This document shows positions 10,461 through 24,167 of a DNA stretch of 64,000 bases, in pieces (position 1 is the stretch's first letter; every line of letters begins with the position of its first letter). Position numbers and translations under genes: made by a program. This DNA comes from Camarhynchus parvulus. Taxonomy: Eukaryota; Chordata; Aves; Passeriformes; Thraupidae. Below the pieces are notes generated by a model. That model made no database searches. It had not been told where the DNA came from and worked only from the letters and a program-made list of their open reading frames with translations. The stretch spans positions 30,790,352 to 30,854,351 of the forward strand of contig NC_044601.1 of the NCBI RefSeq assembly GCF_901933205.1, in the 5' to 3' direction.

Positions 10461-13400
10461 TTCATCAGAGCACAAATAAATGCTTGGCCAGACTAATTTT
10501 TCAGACAATCACTTGTGCATACAGCCGTCCAGGGAGTGGGAGGAATAGCCAGTGCTGAATAGCTAGTGTCCTTCCCAGTGCCCTGAGAGCACAGGGTTAC
10601 ACAGAGGACTGGAAAGTGCCCCCACTCACCCCGTGAGCTTTCTGGCTGTCACACAACAGGGACTACTCATCTCAGCAGGAGAACTGGCAATGGGTGTGAG
10701 AAAGAATCTGATATTCTGCCCTGCCACCCTTTTCCAGATTTTTTTATTAGTCCTAAGGAATCAGTGAGCCACTTTTACAAACAGGTATCGGAAACACAGA
10801 GAGGGACCATGCTCTCAGAGTCCCTTCAGAATGGGAGTAACACAGCTGCATGCCACCTCTGCCAAAAGTCCTGTGGTAAAGCATGGCACAGCCCCAGTCG
10901 GACCCAAGCCCAGGCCAGCACCCTGAGCAGTCCCAAGTTATGTGTGCTCAGAGGATGTATCTATCTGTGTTCCCTGCTCAGATAAGCTCACTGGAAGTCT
11001 TCTACCCCTATCAGTCTATATGGTGGAAGTTACATTCTTGTTCAGAGACATTTGTATGGTCTTATTTCCAAATATACCTCAGGTGCAGATACCACCTAAA
11101 GTGCATATAATTTAAACAGAAAAAATATATTGTGTGATATAGGTTTGGTACCATGCGCTTAAAACCAACCAAAGCAGAGGAACTGATTAGTCTCTCAAGA
11201 TAATTACCCCAATATTGCCCACTGATTCAAACCCCTCACTTTTTCGTGACCTGAAACTTCTAGGTGATGTGTTATTCAATGATATTATAAGAGAAAAAGG
11301 CAGAAGAAGGAGAAATATGAGGATGAAGTGACCTATCCATGTCCACTAAATCCACAGAAGGGACACAGTCAGAAGCAAACCCAGGAAAACTAGCATTGTG
11401 GCATACTTGGAGGTTGCAAGAGGGCCACAGCAAAGCCAAGATCTTGCACTTACTGTTAACCACTGAATGGCAAAATACTGAATTCAATAAGACTTCTTAC
11501 ATTTTTGAGCTAAGAAAATGTATTTTCTTGGCAAAACCTAAGATGGACATTTGCTGCTACAAAGCCTGTCTTTGTTATAAAGATTTTGGCTGCAAAAAAT
11601 TATCTATTGGATGGCGAAGATACTGAAGTTTTCAGATCTACGCTATAATTATGTGAAAGCATCTTCCAAAACTGTCAACTAAAATATTTACTTCTTAAGT
11701 GATGAAAATATATCTATGGATGTGCATTCAAATATTCAAATCCATAAACTGAAAAGAAAGCCTGCTTTCACAGAAGAGTCTCTTGATGCAGAACATAGAG
11801 GAATGGTGCATGTTACTATTAATACTTTCTGTGACTAATTCATGATCATCAATCACTCCTTTTTATTTCTTTCAAAAGTGCAGACTGTGCATGTTCTCTT
11901 GATAGCATATTGCTATATCCTGTGTCACACCTATATTGACAACAAGTTTTTGAATGCTGTTATAGTCATTGCGGTTCTCATAAATAACAGTATCTATAAA
12001 GTTTTCATTCCCACATGCACACACAGAGACATACAAATATACACACCTATCTGTGTAGGGAAAGAGCAGAAGAAGAAGCAATCACAGTATATTTTGTGTC
12101 TCATCTTGCTGTGTTTTCCTCTAAAACTGGTTCAGATCAAATATCTCGAGAAACAGTCAATATACACTGAAATTGCAGTACTTCTCACTGAAGCCTGATG
12201 AAAAGCAAGGGAGTGACTATGGTAAGAAGCACCCTGAGTTTTCTCAGGCTTTCCTGCAAATGATTTACATACAGGATCAGTTTACCGCTAAAGAGAAAAA
12301 AAGTCCCAAAGTGAAATATGAGGCTAGGACACACAAAATTCACTGGACTCTCTATTGCAATTCCAAAGTGTTTTGGAAGCCTGATCGCAGAAACAGAAGT
12401 CACAGACACAAGTTCAGAGATCTTATACCCAGAGAAAAGACTACAGCCAGTGTAGGCATTCATCTGGGCCAGAGAAAATGCATCTGCTGCTCACAGTCAC
12501 TTCCTTAGCCACTACATCTTGGCATAGAAACACCACTAAACTACAGCTGGTCCTCTTGGGCTTGGATGTATAAAGGTGGAGTGCAAAAGGCTTTTCACTG
12601 TAGCAGTAGAAGCAGTTTCCTGAGATGCTCCACGTCCACTCAAAGACACTATCTGTTAAATGTACATAAACATACTGATATGTGGAAAAGGTGAAAAATA
12701 CTAATTCACAACTAATTTTCAGTGTTGTCTCCTCAAATAAGTGGCATTCAGTCTTCAAATGCATTCTGCAATTCATTTATTCTACAAATGCACCCATGCA
12801 TAGAAATAACTTCTGCAGTTCTCTTTGACACAAATAATGATTGAAGTAGCCCCACTCATTTTCCTCAGGCCACTAAAGACTTGTGAGTGATTTTAGCAGG
12901 TGGGTTCTTTCTATGGAGGGCAAGAGAATCAGGCACTTTGTGGGAAATTTGGGGAGGGAGTTATTTCCCTCAATTTCCTACTGATTGATTTATTTCTGTT
13001 TGAAAACCTGTCCATGAAGAGCTACCCAGACACTTTTATCTGGAAGATAATCAAACTTCAACAAGCAGAGACCTTGAATCAGGCTTGCAGGATCTCTTTC
13101 CATCTCATTGCTAATGATGGTCAAATCTCCCTCTGTAAAACAATTGCTTTGGCCATTCTTTGGGCATTTACTTTACATAAAACTACTTTCCTGAAGCAGC
13201 AACAAGACCCCAATATCTTGTGCCTACAGCAGTATAAAGTATCTAGGGTCAACAAGGTCATTTTCCCCGTGAAATGTCCTGCTGAAATGACAGTGTTGCC
13301 ATTTCAAATGTTTCTTAGATCTTATACATATATTTGAACTAAATCTTGTTCAGCCTAAGGGCAATCTTTAGCTGAAACTCACTCAATACCTTACAAGATT

Positions 13401-14340
13401 TTGTGCTCTTTTACAAAGGTTCTTGAATATATTGGCAAAGATGGTTGTGTTCTAGTTTTCTACACATAAGAAGAAACACTTTCATTTTATTTTGCATTTA
13501 TATGGAAGATAAAAGTACTTTTGAGTTGCACAAAACTAACAATTTAAAAATATTAAAATTAATGTTTCACTCTTTGCCATGAATATTTTTATGCCAAACC
13601 GAAATTTAAATGCCTGTGACATTTTAGGAACTGTGTTGCCTATATCCACACACCTAAATTAAAAAAAAAAAATTAAAAAAACTAAGGACAAACCTATAAT
13701 TTAGGAAAAAATAGTTTTGAAATTATTGAAAATAAATTTTTAAAAAGGAAGAAAAATAATTTCTTACAAAGAATTGAATTTTGATTAGAGTGTGCATTCC
13801 TGTGCAGTAATTTTAAGATGAGAAAACTGCAGAAATTTCTGAGGTCTTCTATGCACCAAGAAAAGCACATGCCACAATTCAGGTGTGCTTATGAATTTAT
13901 CAATACTCATATTGTGCCTCAATAATTCTGTTTGGTTTTTGGTCTCTGATTAGGAGCTATAATATTTTTTTAAATAATCGGTGCATATCATGACTAAGAG
14001 CCAAAGGCTAGAAAGGAATCACAATATTTGCAAAATATTCTTCACATATAGTTAGAAAAGGCATATTGAACTAATGTAGGGGAAAACCAATTCTTTCTGA
14101 GGTGAAGGAGTCAATTTACTGTACATGCCCAGCAGCACTCTCTAAAAGGTAAAAGTGTATCCATTGTACTTCCAAGAAAACTCATATTGCTTCTTAAAAT
14201 GCTATAAAAATATCTGTGAATCAAAGAAATTGCACATAAGTGTCACCCTGCATGTGTGAAAATACTTCTTTCTGAAGCAGCACACCAGCAGAATTCTGTA
14301 ACAAGAAAATAAAGAGGATGTAACATAATAACAACAATAA
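10461..14340. other. Unique sequence, no gene recognised
   Basis: This block includes a 145-codon plus frame (12900-13337) and several frames of 90-120 codons. None has a recognisable domain, splice-site pairing or support from amino-acid composition. No repeat family was recognised. The distal part (13480-14060) is very AT-rich. Confidence 0.55.
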
Positions 14341-14433
14341 TTAAAAAACCCAACCAACAACAAAAAAAACCAAACCAAAACAAAACAAAAAAAACACCAC
14401 AAAAAAACCCCAAAAAAACCACCAAAAGACCCC
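14341..14433. repeat. A/C-rich low-complexity tract
   Basis: The tract is built from AACC, CAAA and CCAAAC units with long A-runs. A frame on the minus strand translates it to a phenylalanine, valine and tryptophan-rich string that is not a protein. Confidence 0.9.
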
Positions 14434-14840
14434 TCCAGTGAATATGTCAGTTATAGCTTTGGTAATTTTATTACTCCCAAAATAATACTTTCTGTAAGTG
14501 TGACAAGTTAGAGTTAAATAAGAAGTTAAAGTTTATAATACACCTACGGCCACATTGTGCTTCTGTTTACAATACTGTGTTTTCACTCTGCCAACTGAAA
14601 AAAAAATTGGCACAGTATACAGATCCTTTCAGTAATTCCAGCAAAAGTTTCCTGTGTATATTCTAATTTGTAATGAAAATCTCTGATGATTATTATTGAT
14701 AAAAGTGACCTCTTGCTTTCTGGAAAGAGCTTTTGAGACCAGATTAGATGTTAAGACCTCTGAAACTTGCTGTCAGAGTGCAAAGAGGTGTCTCTTAACT
14801 TGCTCCCAGTCCCAGCTGGCAGCTGGAGAAAGGAGTCATT

Positions 14841-15049
14841 AGAAAACAAACAAACAAACAAACAAAAAAAAACCCCAAAAAACAAAAAACAAACAAACAA
14901 AAAAACCCACCAAAACCAACCAACCAAACAAAAACCAAACCAAACCAAAACAAACCAAACCACAAAAAACAACAAGAAGAAAATCAAACCAAACAAAAAA
15001 AACCCAGACCAAACCAAAAATGCAAAAAAACCCCAAACAAACAAACAAA
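14841..15049. repeat. Long A/C-rich low-complexity tract, (CAAA)n and (CCAAA)n
   Basis: About 210 bases contain only A and C apart from rare interruptions. It starts as perfect CAAA repeats, then mixed AACCCC, CCAAC and CCAAA units. The 97- and 98-codon frames on opposite strands here are translation artefacts of the repeat. Confidence 0.95.
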
Positions 15050-16995
15050 GAGCAATTAGCTAATTGATGAGCCTTCTGCTAGATTAACAGAAAGAACCTC
15101 ACAGTACATATTCCTGGAAACAAAGAAAAGCTCTGTGCTGTTGCAAATGAGCACATCAAATGCATAAAATGCAGAAGCAGGTCCAAAACACTGGCACATT
15201 AATGAGGATGAAGAAGAGCACACACACCACAAAAACCGACTTTTCTCTTTTTAGTCAAATAATATAAATGCTGCATCATTCCTGCTCTGTGGTCCTGCAG
15301 AAAGCTGAATATGAATAGAAAACACTGCTTTCAGAAGTCAAATGTAAAACTATGAAAGCTAAGAATGAGTTAACAAGAATAACAAGAAGATACTGAAATA
15401 CTTGGGCAGTGTATGTCTTGCAATTAGACAAGCTGTCCACATAATGCCAAATTTAAAAAAGGCTTATGTTGCTAAACAGTACTAATGTAACATTCATTTG
15501 GACACCTGCTCTGACCAGACTCAAGAGTCTACATATTTATTTTCTAACTGTTGATTTATTTTTGCTCTAAAAGAAAGTCTGTGGCAAATACATTTTTACA
15601 CAGGAGCTTGTGCTCTCTGTTTTCAGCTGTTAACCTCAAAATCCAATAGATTTCGTGTTTCCTGTTTATAAGGGTGAAACATAGCACTGCCTTTATTTTT
15701 CTAAAATTAGCCAAAATATAATTAAAAAGCAACTTGATAAAAAAACCTATCCAAGGGATAGATATTTGACAGTAGATGATTTATAAGCTCACAATATGAG
15801 CTACCCTCATGCAAAGATCCAAAGAGCCTGGCATTCTATCTCGTACAGCTAATTTAAGAAAATACATTAATTATAAAGGCAAGTATAGAGTCATTCTTTT
15901 CTGTAATGCCCTCTAGCTGCCATTTTGAACAGTAAGTGATAGTTCTGACCTCAACATATTGATCCTTTTCTGAATATCTAACAGTAATGAAGTCTATGAT
16001 GTCATTATAGTGACGTTTGTGGAAGAAGATTAAGTCTTCTACCAGACCAAATAATATTGCTGGGGAAAAAAAAACCCTACAAAACAAAACAAACACAGAA
16101 AAAAACCCAAAGACATGATTTTTAGCCTGTGACCCTTTTTTTCCAAGTATAAAATAGAGAAAGCATTTTTCAAAAGTTGACAACAGTACTTTGGATTTTT
16201 AGTGGACATGCTAACTAGTCAGACCATCTAAGACCAAAAAAAATTACTTGGCTCTCATGTGGCAGAAGAAGGATTTTAGCAGCAGGAGAGGAGATAAGAT
16301 GATTATGTTTAATAGTAAAAAAAAAAAAAAACGTGCAATACAATAAATATCGCTTCAGAGTGTATGACTTCATTGTTTGACAGTTAGGGAATTTAATTTC
16401 TTGGCTTGTCCTTTGAAAGTGTTTAGTGAACACATTCATTGGAGGATCCAAACCAAAAGTTTACAAACAGGGTGATTGTTTTGTGAAAAACTATGATTCT
16501 GAGGAGTTTTTCACCTTGTGCTGATTGTCTCCAAGCTCTGCCTGGCAAGTGGTCGTTAATAAATTCAAAATCTGCAGAAAGTTGCTTCAAAGCACTGGAT
16601 ACTAACACCTAATTTTGCAAATACATGACAAAGGGACACTGACAATCTGCTCTGTGGTGTCACGGCTCTGGGAATGTGCTGTCTGAAGAGTGCTTGTCCA
16701 TCTAGTTATTGAACACAGCAAAGCTGTGCCACAACTACCAGCTTTCCTTGTCACCTCTCACTTTACTTTTTCTTGCAGTAGTCTATACCTTCTCGGGTGC
16801 ATGACAAAAATGCCTCACAGAATTTGAAATCCAGATATTGCATGCTTCAAAACAGTGACTGCATTATTCAGGAGCCTGAGCCACATCCAGTGGTGACCAC
16901 TCCTGAGCAGGAGGTTGATTTCTCCCAAGGGAAGTTGTGAGTCTCTAACAGCACAGAGGACACACTGGGTGAACCCAATCCTTTGTTTGTGATAG
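15050..16995. other. Unique sequence with a small A/C-rich tract
   Basis: No gene or mobile element was recognised. A minor A/C-rich tract lies at 16064-16110 and a 15-base A-run lies near 16317-16331. Confidence 0.55.
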
Positions 16996-17245
16996 AGAAT
17001 CATATAAACATAGAGTCATTAAGGATGGAAGAGACCTCCCAGTTCACAGAATCCAACCTTTGACCAAACACCACCTTGCCAACTAAACCATAACACTAAG
17101 TGCCACATCCAGTTATTTCTTGAACACTTCCAGGGGTGGTGACTCCACCACTTTCCTGTGTTCCAGTATTTGACCCTTTCTGTAAAGAAATTCTTTCTGA
17201 TGTCCAACCTGAACATCCCATGGCACAACCTGTGGCCAGCCCTTT
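16996..17245 (-). mobile_element. CR1 LINE 3'-end fragment, minus orientation
   Basis: On the plus strand the block opens with AATCATATAAACATAGAGTC (a decayed CR1 tail read in reverse) followed by GGATGGAAGAGACCTCCCAG. It then runs through the typical antisense CR1 3'-region order: a 'fragments of CCAGTTATTTCTTGAACACT' segment, the GGGGTGGTGACTCCACCACTT segment (given here only by its first bases, GGGGTGGTGACTCC), and the AAATTCTTTCTGATGTCCAA segment. It is 5'-truncated, as most CR1 copies are, and has no coding capacity. Confidence 0.85.
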
Positions 17246-17900
17246 CAGAATGGTGCTCACCTGTCACTGAGTACTGACTGACCCATGTTCAACCACTTTG
17301 GCCTTCCAAACTCTTGGCTGAGTATTTGCTGCTGCCACCAAGACCTGCATCTGTAGCAGCTCCACTCAAACTCAGCTCCCAGGCTTTGAGATGTATCACA
17401 GCAGGTCTCCTACTCCTCACAGCCAAGGCTCCTTGGGTCAAAAGGGTGTTAACTCATCATGATAGTCCCTTCTGGTATTGTTGGGACTCTCTCTGCAGAC
17501 ATTTGGGTATGGAAAAGGACTTACACTCCATAAAATTTTCTTAATTCTTGGTATTTACTAATGTGAAAAGCCACTCATGCAAATAAGCCATGGCATGCTA
17601 TGGGTAGCTCACTCATGTTTACCAAAACATAGGTAGCTTAAAAGATTTTTTTCATGCTTTTTTTCTCCAAAAACAGCCTGGCTTACTAAATGTGCATCCA
17701 GGTAAGTTGAGCATTAAAACTTCAGAATTTATAACTGCAAAATACTTCCATCACATGAGAGGTAATACTGGTGGAAACTTTAACCAGAGGGAATATTAAT
17801 TAAGGGAATTAATCACTTTCTTTTCAGATCATATGTATCTCAAGTTAGTTTTTAAAATCTCACTCGAATGTTTGAATGCCTAAAGTTTAATATCCAGGGC

Positions 17901-17964
17901 CACAAAAAAACCCACCAAAAAAACTCCCCCACAAAAACCAAACCCAAACCAAACTGCAACAAAC
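17901..17964. repeat. A/C-rich low-complexity tract
   Basis: CACAAAAAAACCCACC is followed by AAACC units, similar in composition and strand to the tracts at 14341-14433 and 14841-15049. Confidence 0.85.
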
Positions 17965-18445
17965 TTTTGTCAGTGAAAGAGTCTCCTTCAGAGTTTCAAT
18001 AAATGCCATTATCACAAAATGCAATACTGACCTGAAGGACCAGTTTTAGAAAACACTTCATTCAGTAGTGCCAGCACTTCTAAGCGCCAACAATATATAC
18101 AAAATATTTCACTTGCCTTTCATGTCCATGCTGGATTTTATTAAATAGTGTCTGTAACATAGAAGAGTGTATTAGAGACATTAATACCAAAAGTCTGCAA
18201 TTTTTTCATGTGGTAGACAGCTATGTGTATTGCAAGGAGGTGCTTTTTCTGCCAAATCTAGTAATCACTTTCTACATTTCCCCAAGAAGGACATGACAAC
18301 CTCTGGTTCAGCTCCTGCTTGTAGCTGTTCTGCAACCTCCTAAATGTTTTTTTATCTCCTCAAAAGCTATTCATAATCCAAATGTTCTTAATTCTTGCAG
18401 ATTTGGTGCACGGCAGATACATTTTTCCTACTGACTTTCAAAATA

Positions 18446-18470
18446 TCTGATGCTATCAGATAGCATCAGA
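18446..18470. other. Perfect 10-bp inverted repeat with 5-base loop
   Basis: TCTGATGCTA (18446-18455) is followed by the loop TCAGA and then by its exact complement TAGCATCAGA (18461-18470). A second 7-bp inverted repeat (TATCTGA/TCAGATA) overlaps it, so two alternative hairpins are possible. No known small RNA is recognised. Confidence 0.6.
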
Positions 18471-21400
18471 GGCCAATCTTGATTGACATTGGGAAACTAT
18501 GACATTAATGAGCAATGAGTTTTATAAATTCCAAATTACAGCTATAAATGAATTAACTGTAAAAACTCTAAGGAGCTGGCTCAGTGAAATCCCAAACCCT
18601 TCTATCCCAGTGACATAATCCAAGATTTTGCTGACTGCACTATCACACGCACAGACCTGATCTGTTTGATTTGCACATGAATGCTGACATTTTTTAAGAA
18701 TGACAGCATTTATAGGCAGTGCCTACGATAATTACTAACTGAATAACAGCCTTTCTGTGCTTCTTATCTTCCATTAAACCAATTTTTTATCTTCTCTTTC
18801 CCATGTATGTGTAGTATAGAGTATCCCTCCATGTGATTAAGGCCCAAAAAAGTGACCAGACTACGGAGGAAGATTGTGCTCTTTTATAGGAATTATTTCC
18901 TCAGCCTTGGTTTGCAAAAGTTTCACATACCCTGCCAACTTTCCCCTGAGCTCTGCTCAACTGCATATTTACTGCAGAAGCCAGCCCCAGGGTCTGTGTT
19001 ACACAGCTGGTCTTTGGTTACTTATGCCTGCCATGGAATTACACATCTGGGACAAAGTTGTCTAACAAGATGCCTCCATTAAATATCCACTCACATCTCT
19101 GTCCAAAGGCAAATGCCTTCTTTTCTTCTCTGTTTGAAGGCTGAATAGAATCAGGTGAGCTCTCTGTGAGTGGAAAATAATGGCTTTCACTGATATTTGA
19201 ATTGAATCTATTGCAATTGGCTACTCAAACATGACCAGAACTTGATGTTTTGAGTTTGATTTTTTTTTTTTTGTGAGGGGCTGTAATGTTAGTTGTTCAC
19301 ATTTCTCCTGATTTGGAAGGTATACCATACTAAAGAAAAAGCAAAGCCTATGCTACATGTATGAGTAGACAGGGTGTCACAATGTGAATATTTTTGAATT
19401 ATTTTTTTCCTTTTTAATTCAAGAATTCTGCCAGTAGCTAGACCCCTATTTACATCAGGCTGCAGCATTTTCTACCATATAATGATGCATAAATTATGCA
19501 TGCCTGAACCAGAAATGTTTCTAAGAGAAGCACTAGAGCCACAACTATATCTTGAAAGATCCATCTTGAAGAATGCTATTGCCCTCATAAAGTGGACAGG
19601 GCAGAGAGGTGATGAAAAACAGAATAGATTTTTGATGTATGATGTAAAGACAGGCTTGTGAGAGAAATCTCAGCTTAGGAATATGGGATTCATATCCTGG
19701 GTCTCACCACAAACCTCAGCATTACTGGGCAAAATACTGACTAGGTCAAATTTAGAAACACACTCTATCTCTCTCTTGCAAATGCAAAATCTGTGTCTGT
19801 ATGATATCCATACGAACTTTAAAACATTCCTGGCAGAATATTGGTAGGACTGGATAACTGAATCTCAGAAGGCAGGAAACCTTTCCTTTACTTTTAGAAA
19901 TCTGGTTCTGCTTTGTACAGGAAGACTGCTGCAATTGGCTTTTTCTGGTAGCATTTTTGTGAAATTTGTTTTTCAAAGAGTGAAGCATAAATGCTTAAGT
20001 ATAAACATGCACAAAATTGCTAGGATTTGCAGTGTGGTATCCTACATACACAAAACATATACTCCAAATATCTAAATGTTTCCTGTTCCTAGAAAGAAAC
20101 CCACAGTGGGCTCTGTGTACCCCTTCAGAGTCTTCTGGGAGTACTGGGTTTCCTGTTGTCTCTCTTTCTCAGTTGCAGCTGTGGACAGCTTGAGTGCTCC
20201 CTGCCACAGAGGACCACCAACATGACCATCTGTCCTGTGATAACAAGGACACTGGGGAGAGTAGGAATCATAGCTTCTAGTGAGTCACATATTGGCCACC
20301 CATGCTAATTAGAATCAACTCACAGACACAGACGAATTTTTTCACCTGAGACCATGAGGTACCATGTCTATTTCTGCTGGTCCTGAAACAATTTCTACAA
20401 CAAGGCACTTTAAATGTCTTAAAATTATTATAACCATTGCAAGTTATTCCCTCAACAATTTGATGGTTAGCTGCAGTGGAGCTTTGGTCTCCCTTTGTGA
20501 CAGTCTTTATTTTAGTTACAGACACGCCTCAGCCTTTCTTTGATCAGGATGTCCTTCTTTTTAGGGATGTTTCTCCATACAAAAAAAAAAAAATGAGTAG
20601 TCACAGGAAGGGAGCTTCTGAAACTCCCCATTGCTCTTATGGCAGGAATTTCTTCTGGCACCCCACAGCCTACATCATGGAATTTGTGACTTCCCTAAAG
20701 CTGAAAAACCTGAGCTTGTGAACAACCACAAGCAGAGGGGTGCATCTGAGCATGACTGGGAAAGTGCCAGCAATCTGGTCAGTGTGCCTCAGGTGAGGGC
20801 AGCCTGCCCTCACACGGGCAGTTTGCAGGCCACTGGCAGCGAGTGAGGGATCAGCAGCCACATTTCCCAGGTGGTGACCATGGAGTGCTCAACAGCCACT
20901 AGCAATCACCCGTTCACACTCTTGGGAGCTGCTCTGAGCAGCCAGTTTTGCAATACTTCCGCAGCACTTGATAACAGAAAGACAGGGAGTGTCAAAATGC
21001 ACACACTTCTTACTTAGATGAAAACATGGTATAGGTCAGAATTAATTGCACTGATAAATACAAGATTTGACACCAAAATGATGCTTTTGCTAGAATCCAA
21101 CACTGAAAAACAATTTTTAAGGGCTGAGTCCATTCGTACAACCACATGTACTCCCTCTAATTAGTGCAAGGCCCAGAGCAAAAAAAGTCATATCTATAAG
21201 CATATTTTTACAATCAATCAGCAAAGTTCAGAAAAGTAGTTCACCCCCAGTACTGTTACACAGGTTCTCTCCCGTAAGGTGAATTATATGCCTTTTTTAA
21301 CCTACAGAACAAGGGCCTTTTAGTATGGAGTCACAATGTGCTCTTATAGCAAGACTGAGGCCACAAATCAACAGGATGTAGGCCTCAGCAGCAGCTATAT

Positions 21401-22358
21401 GAGAAGGGCTTTACTTCTAGGTTTCCATCAAAACTGGTGTCTTCTAAGGTTGGGTTTATTTTGAGGAGTGGAGGCATGTATGCTCATTTTCCTTACTGAG
21501 TAATTGAGGGGTTTTTGAAGTCTCAGCTAAAAGTTCCAGAAACATTTCGGTGTAGTAGGTAGTTTTACAGACCTGAGAAGAGTCATGGATACTGTGGGAA
21601 TTGCTTTAATTAGTAAGAGAATTGTTAAAAGATTATTTCTTATTTTTTAATGACCATGCTGGAATTCATAATGTCAAATAATTGCAGTGCAATGATCTCT
21701 AAGCCAGAGAAAATCATCCTCTGAATTGAGAGGATCCTTCCTATTTTAATTTTTAATACTTTGCTATTTTAATTTTTCTTGCATCCTGCACAGTGTACTA
21801 TAGGTAAATTGTCAGCATTTGCTCCCAACAATTGCAGTAAAAACAATTAGGGTGCCTGAGAGAAAAGAACTACAAAAAAGCACATTATTGAAGGTCGGTC
21901 TTTGATTATGGATGATAGATTAAAATTATAAATTGTGATGTACCTATTAAAGATTTTATAGATTGTGGCTTAATGATATCATATAGCACTCCTATCCGAT
22001 TTGGAGCAAGTTTTCAGACTAAAAGCAGCACATGATGACACAGCATCATTACAGTGGTAATAACTCACTTTCCCATAAAATCTGCAAATTCATAATGGAA
22101 GTTAATAATAGGAAAAATCCATGGTAAAATGGATCCATCTAAACTCTGGTTAACAAATCCAAAAGTCATGAGATCTTGGACAGTGTGTAGCAAGTTGACC
22201 CTGGCTGCAGAATATGCCACAACAAAGGTCCCACAGCAACTCTGAACCCCCCTTTACCCAGCAAATAACTGGCACAAGTGTGTGGAGAAAGCAAGCAAGC
22301 AAGGCTGGTTATACCAGGAAGATGTAGAAGCAACTACATTTTAATGAGGTGAAGAGGA

Positions 22359-22377
22359 GGGAAGGGGAGGGGAGGGG
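22359..22377 (+). other. G-quadruplex-type G-run cluster
   Basis: Four G-runs (GGG, then three GGGG) are separated by one- or two-base A loops inside a purine-only stretch. This meets the usual G-quadruplex sequence pattern. No function can be assigned. Confidence 0.7.
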
Positions 22378-24167
22378 AGACACAATCTCACTGTCCAAAG
22401 TTTAGCAATTAACTTTCTTTGTTCCTGAAAAAATCTGAATAGAATGTTCAAACTTGGATATCTGAAGTTAGACTCCCAAGCCTATCTCTACAGTCAAGTT
22501 TCTGTAACCTCTCTGCAGGGGGATTCCTCCACTCAGCCATGCAGAATGTGATGTGCACAGAGACTGGTGAAGGCTTGAGCAAATAGAGATGTGCCCTTCA
22601 GAAGCACTGCCAAGCATCTTCCCACATAATTAATACACAGAACATACACAGTGCAGAGTTATAAAAAGTCTCTCCCTTCGGAGGAGAAGAGTGCCCAGCC
22701 ACATTTCCTCCCCACGTCTCAGTGTTCAACACCTAATTTAATGCACAACTATGTCCTGTGTAAGATAAGAATCCCAGACAGTGTTGCAGTAGTTAATTTT
22801 TAGTTGTTTACACATTTTGGCTATTTTTTCTGTGGTCTGACCTGTCCAGTCCTCAATTGCAAGTCTGGATGCAAACATATTTGCCACCAAAAGATCATTC
22901 CAAGTGTATTTTCAAATAGTCCCTCTTGCACTGGCTTGTCCTGTTCCAGTAATGCTTGTTCCCATCAGAAATGGGATCCTATAAAGGTGCTGATATATGA
23001 TTTTCACAAAACTGTCAGTGGGACCTTGATTAAAAGACTCCTGTGTCTTCCCAGGACTCAATGTGACAAATATTCTTCCTCTTTCTTCCATGGTGCCACC
23101 AGTTTATGGCCCTCACTGCAAGTGCAGGACTTTACTTCCATCACAAATTACAAATTAAGGGTGTAGTTAAAATTACATAAAACTACTAATATAAGGCATT
23201 AATAGACACAAGCTTCTTCTTCAGGGAAGCAAATTCCTTTTTTTCAATGAGTGGAAGTTTCATCAAAATGTTATGACATCTATACCAAAACCAGTGAGGG
23301 CAGCTAGGGTACAGTTCCTGAGATGCAGGTCTTGGATGGGTTTCCTGTCACAAAGGGGTGTGGTGTTAATATGCAGTCAAAGCCTTGAGAGACTTTGTTG
23401 TTGGATGCTTGACTGTATTAACATGCAGATTCTTGCTATCTGTCACTACTGACCGGGCTTAGCCACTCTCTCATTCCTGAAGTATGTTGACTTAGGCAAC
23501 AAAGGACTTACACAGCAAAATGGAAATCAGAAAACCCAGACACAGCATAAAATGCTAAAAACTCCCCAGACTAAGCAGAGGATGGGAACTTGTGGTGGTC
23601 TGAGAAAGAAAATGGGAAGATTGTTCAAGTTTGTAGTACAGAGCAGGTCCAGGATAGTTATAGATGCAAACTCCCTCCCAAAGTAGAATAGACTGGAAAC
23701 TGAAAAACTTCTCCCACTTATTTTTCACAAAGCAAATTAGACAGACTTATTGGTTCAATTCAGCAGTTGCTGGATGAAGCCGTAGCTGAGGTTGTTGCAT
23801 CCTGCCAGACCAGATGCAAACACCCACTTGGCCCAACAAAAATGTTTGTACTATGAACTGCTGTGTCTCTGGGATTTCCTGTAACTGCTAACAGACCTTT
23901 AAATACCATGAGACTCACAGGCCAGAATTTTCAGAGGTGCTCTTAATTCCACAGCAAATCTTCATAGCTTGGAATATTCCATGGCAAAAACCCGCACTGG
24001 AGTTCTGCTTTTATTTCAAAGATATGTTGCAACGCAGTAACGTGACTGCAAACTTGTGTGCAGGGTCAACAAGTCTGAGAGAAACTGGTTATGAGAATAA
24101 AAATATTCCTCATCGCCTTTATAAATCTGACCCCTGAGTAGAGAAAACTAAAATGCTGGAGGAGAAG

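Larger units (their letters stand above)
17246..24167. other. Unique sequence with scattered simple structures
   Basis: No gene was recognised; the largest frame is 120 codons (22804-23166) and has no features of a protein family. The block contains an A/C-rich tract at 17901-17964, a perfect hairpin at 18446-18470, a 13-base A-run near 20581-20593 and a G-run cluster at 22359-22377. Around 22190-22290 a TTGACCCTGGCTG string recalls ERVL-type LTR ends, but the rest does not align convincingly by eye. Confidence 0.5.

Noticed and set aside
12900..13337. 145-codon plus-strand frame
   Set aside because: No recognisable domain, signal peptide or splice context; the length is within what chance gives in 64 kb over six frames.
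14751..15063. Highly hydrophobic 97-codon minus frame that looks like a membrane protein
   Set aside because: It is the translation of an A/C-rich simple repeat.
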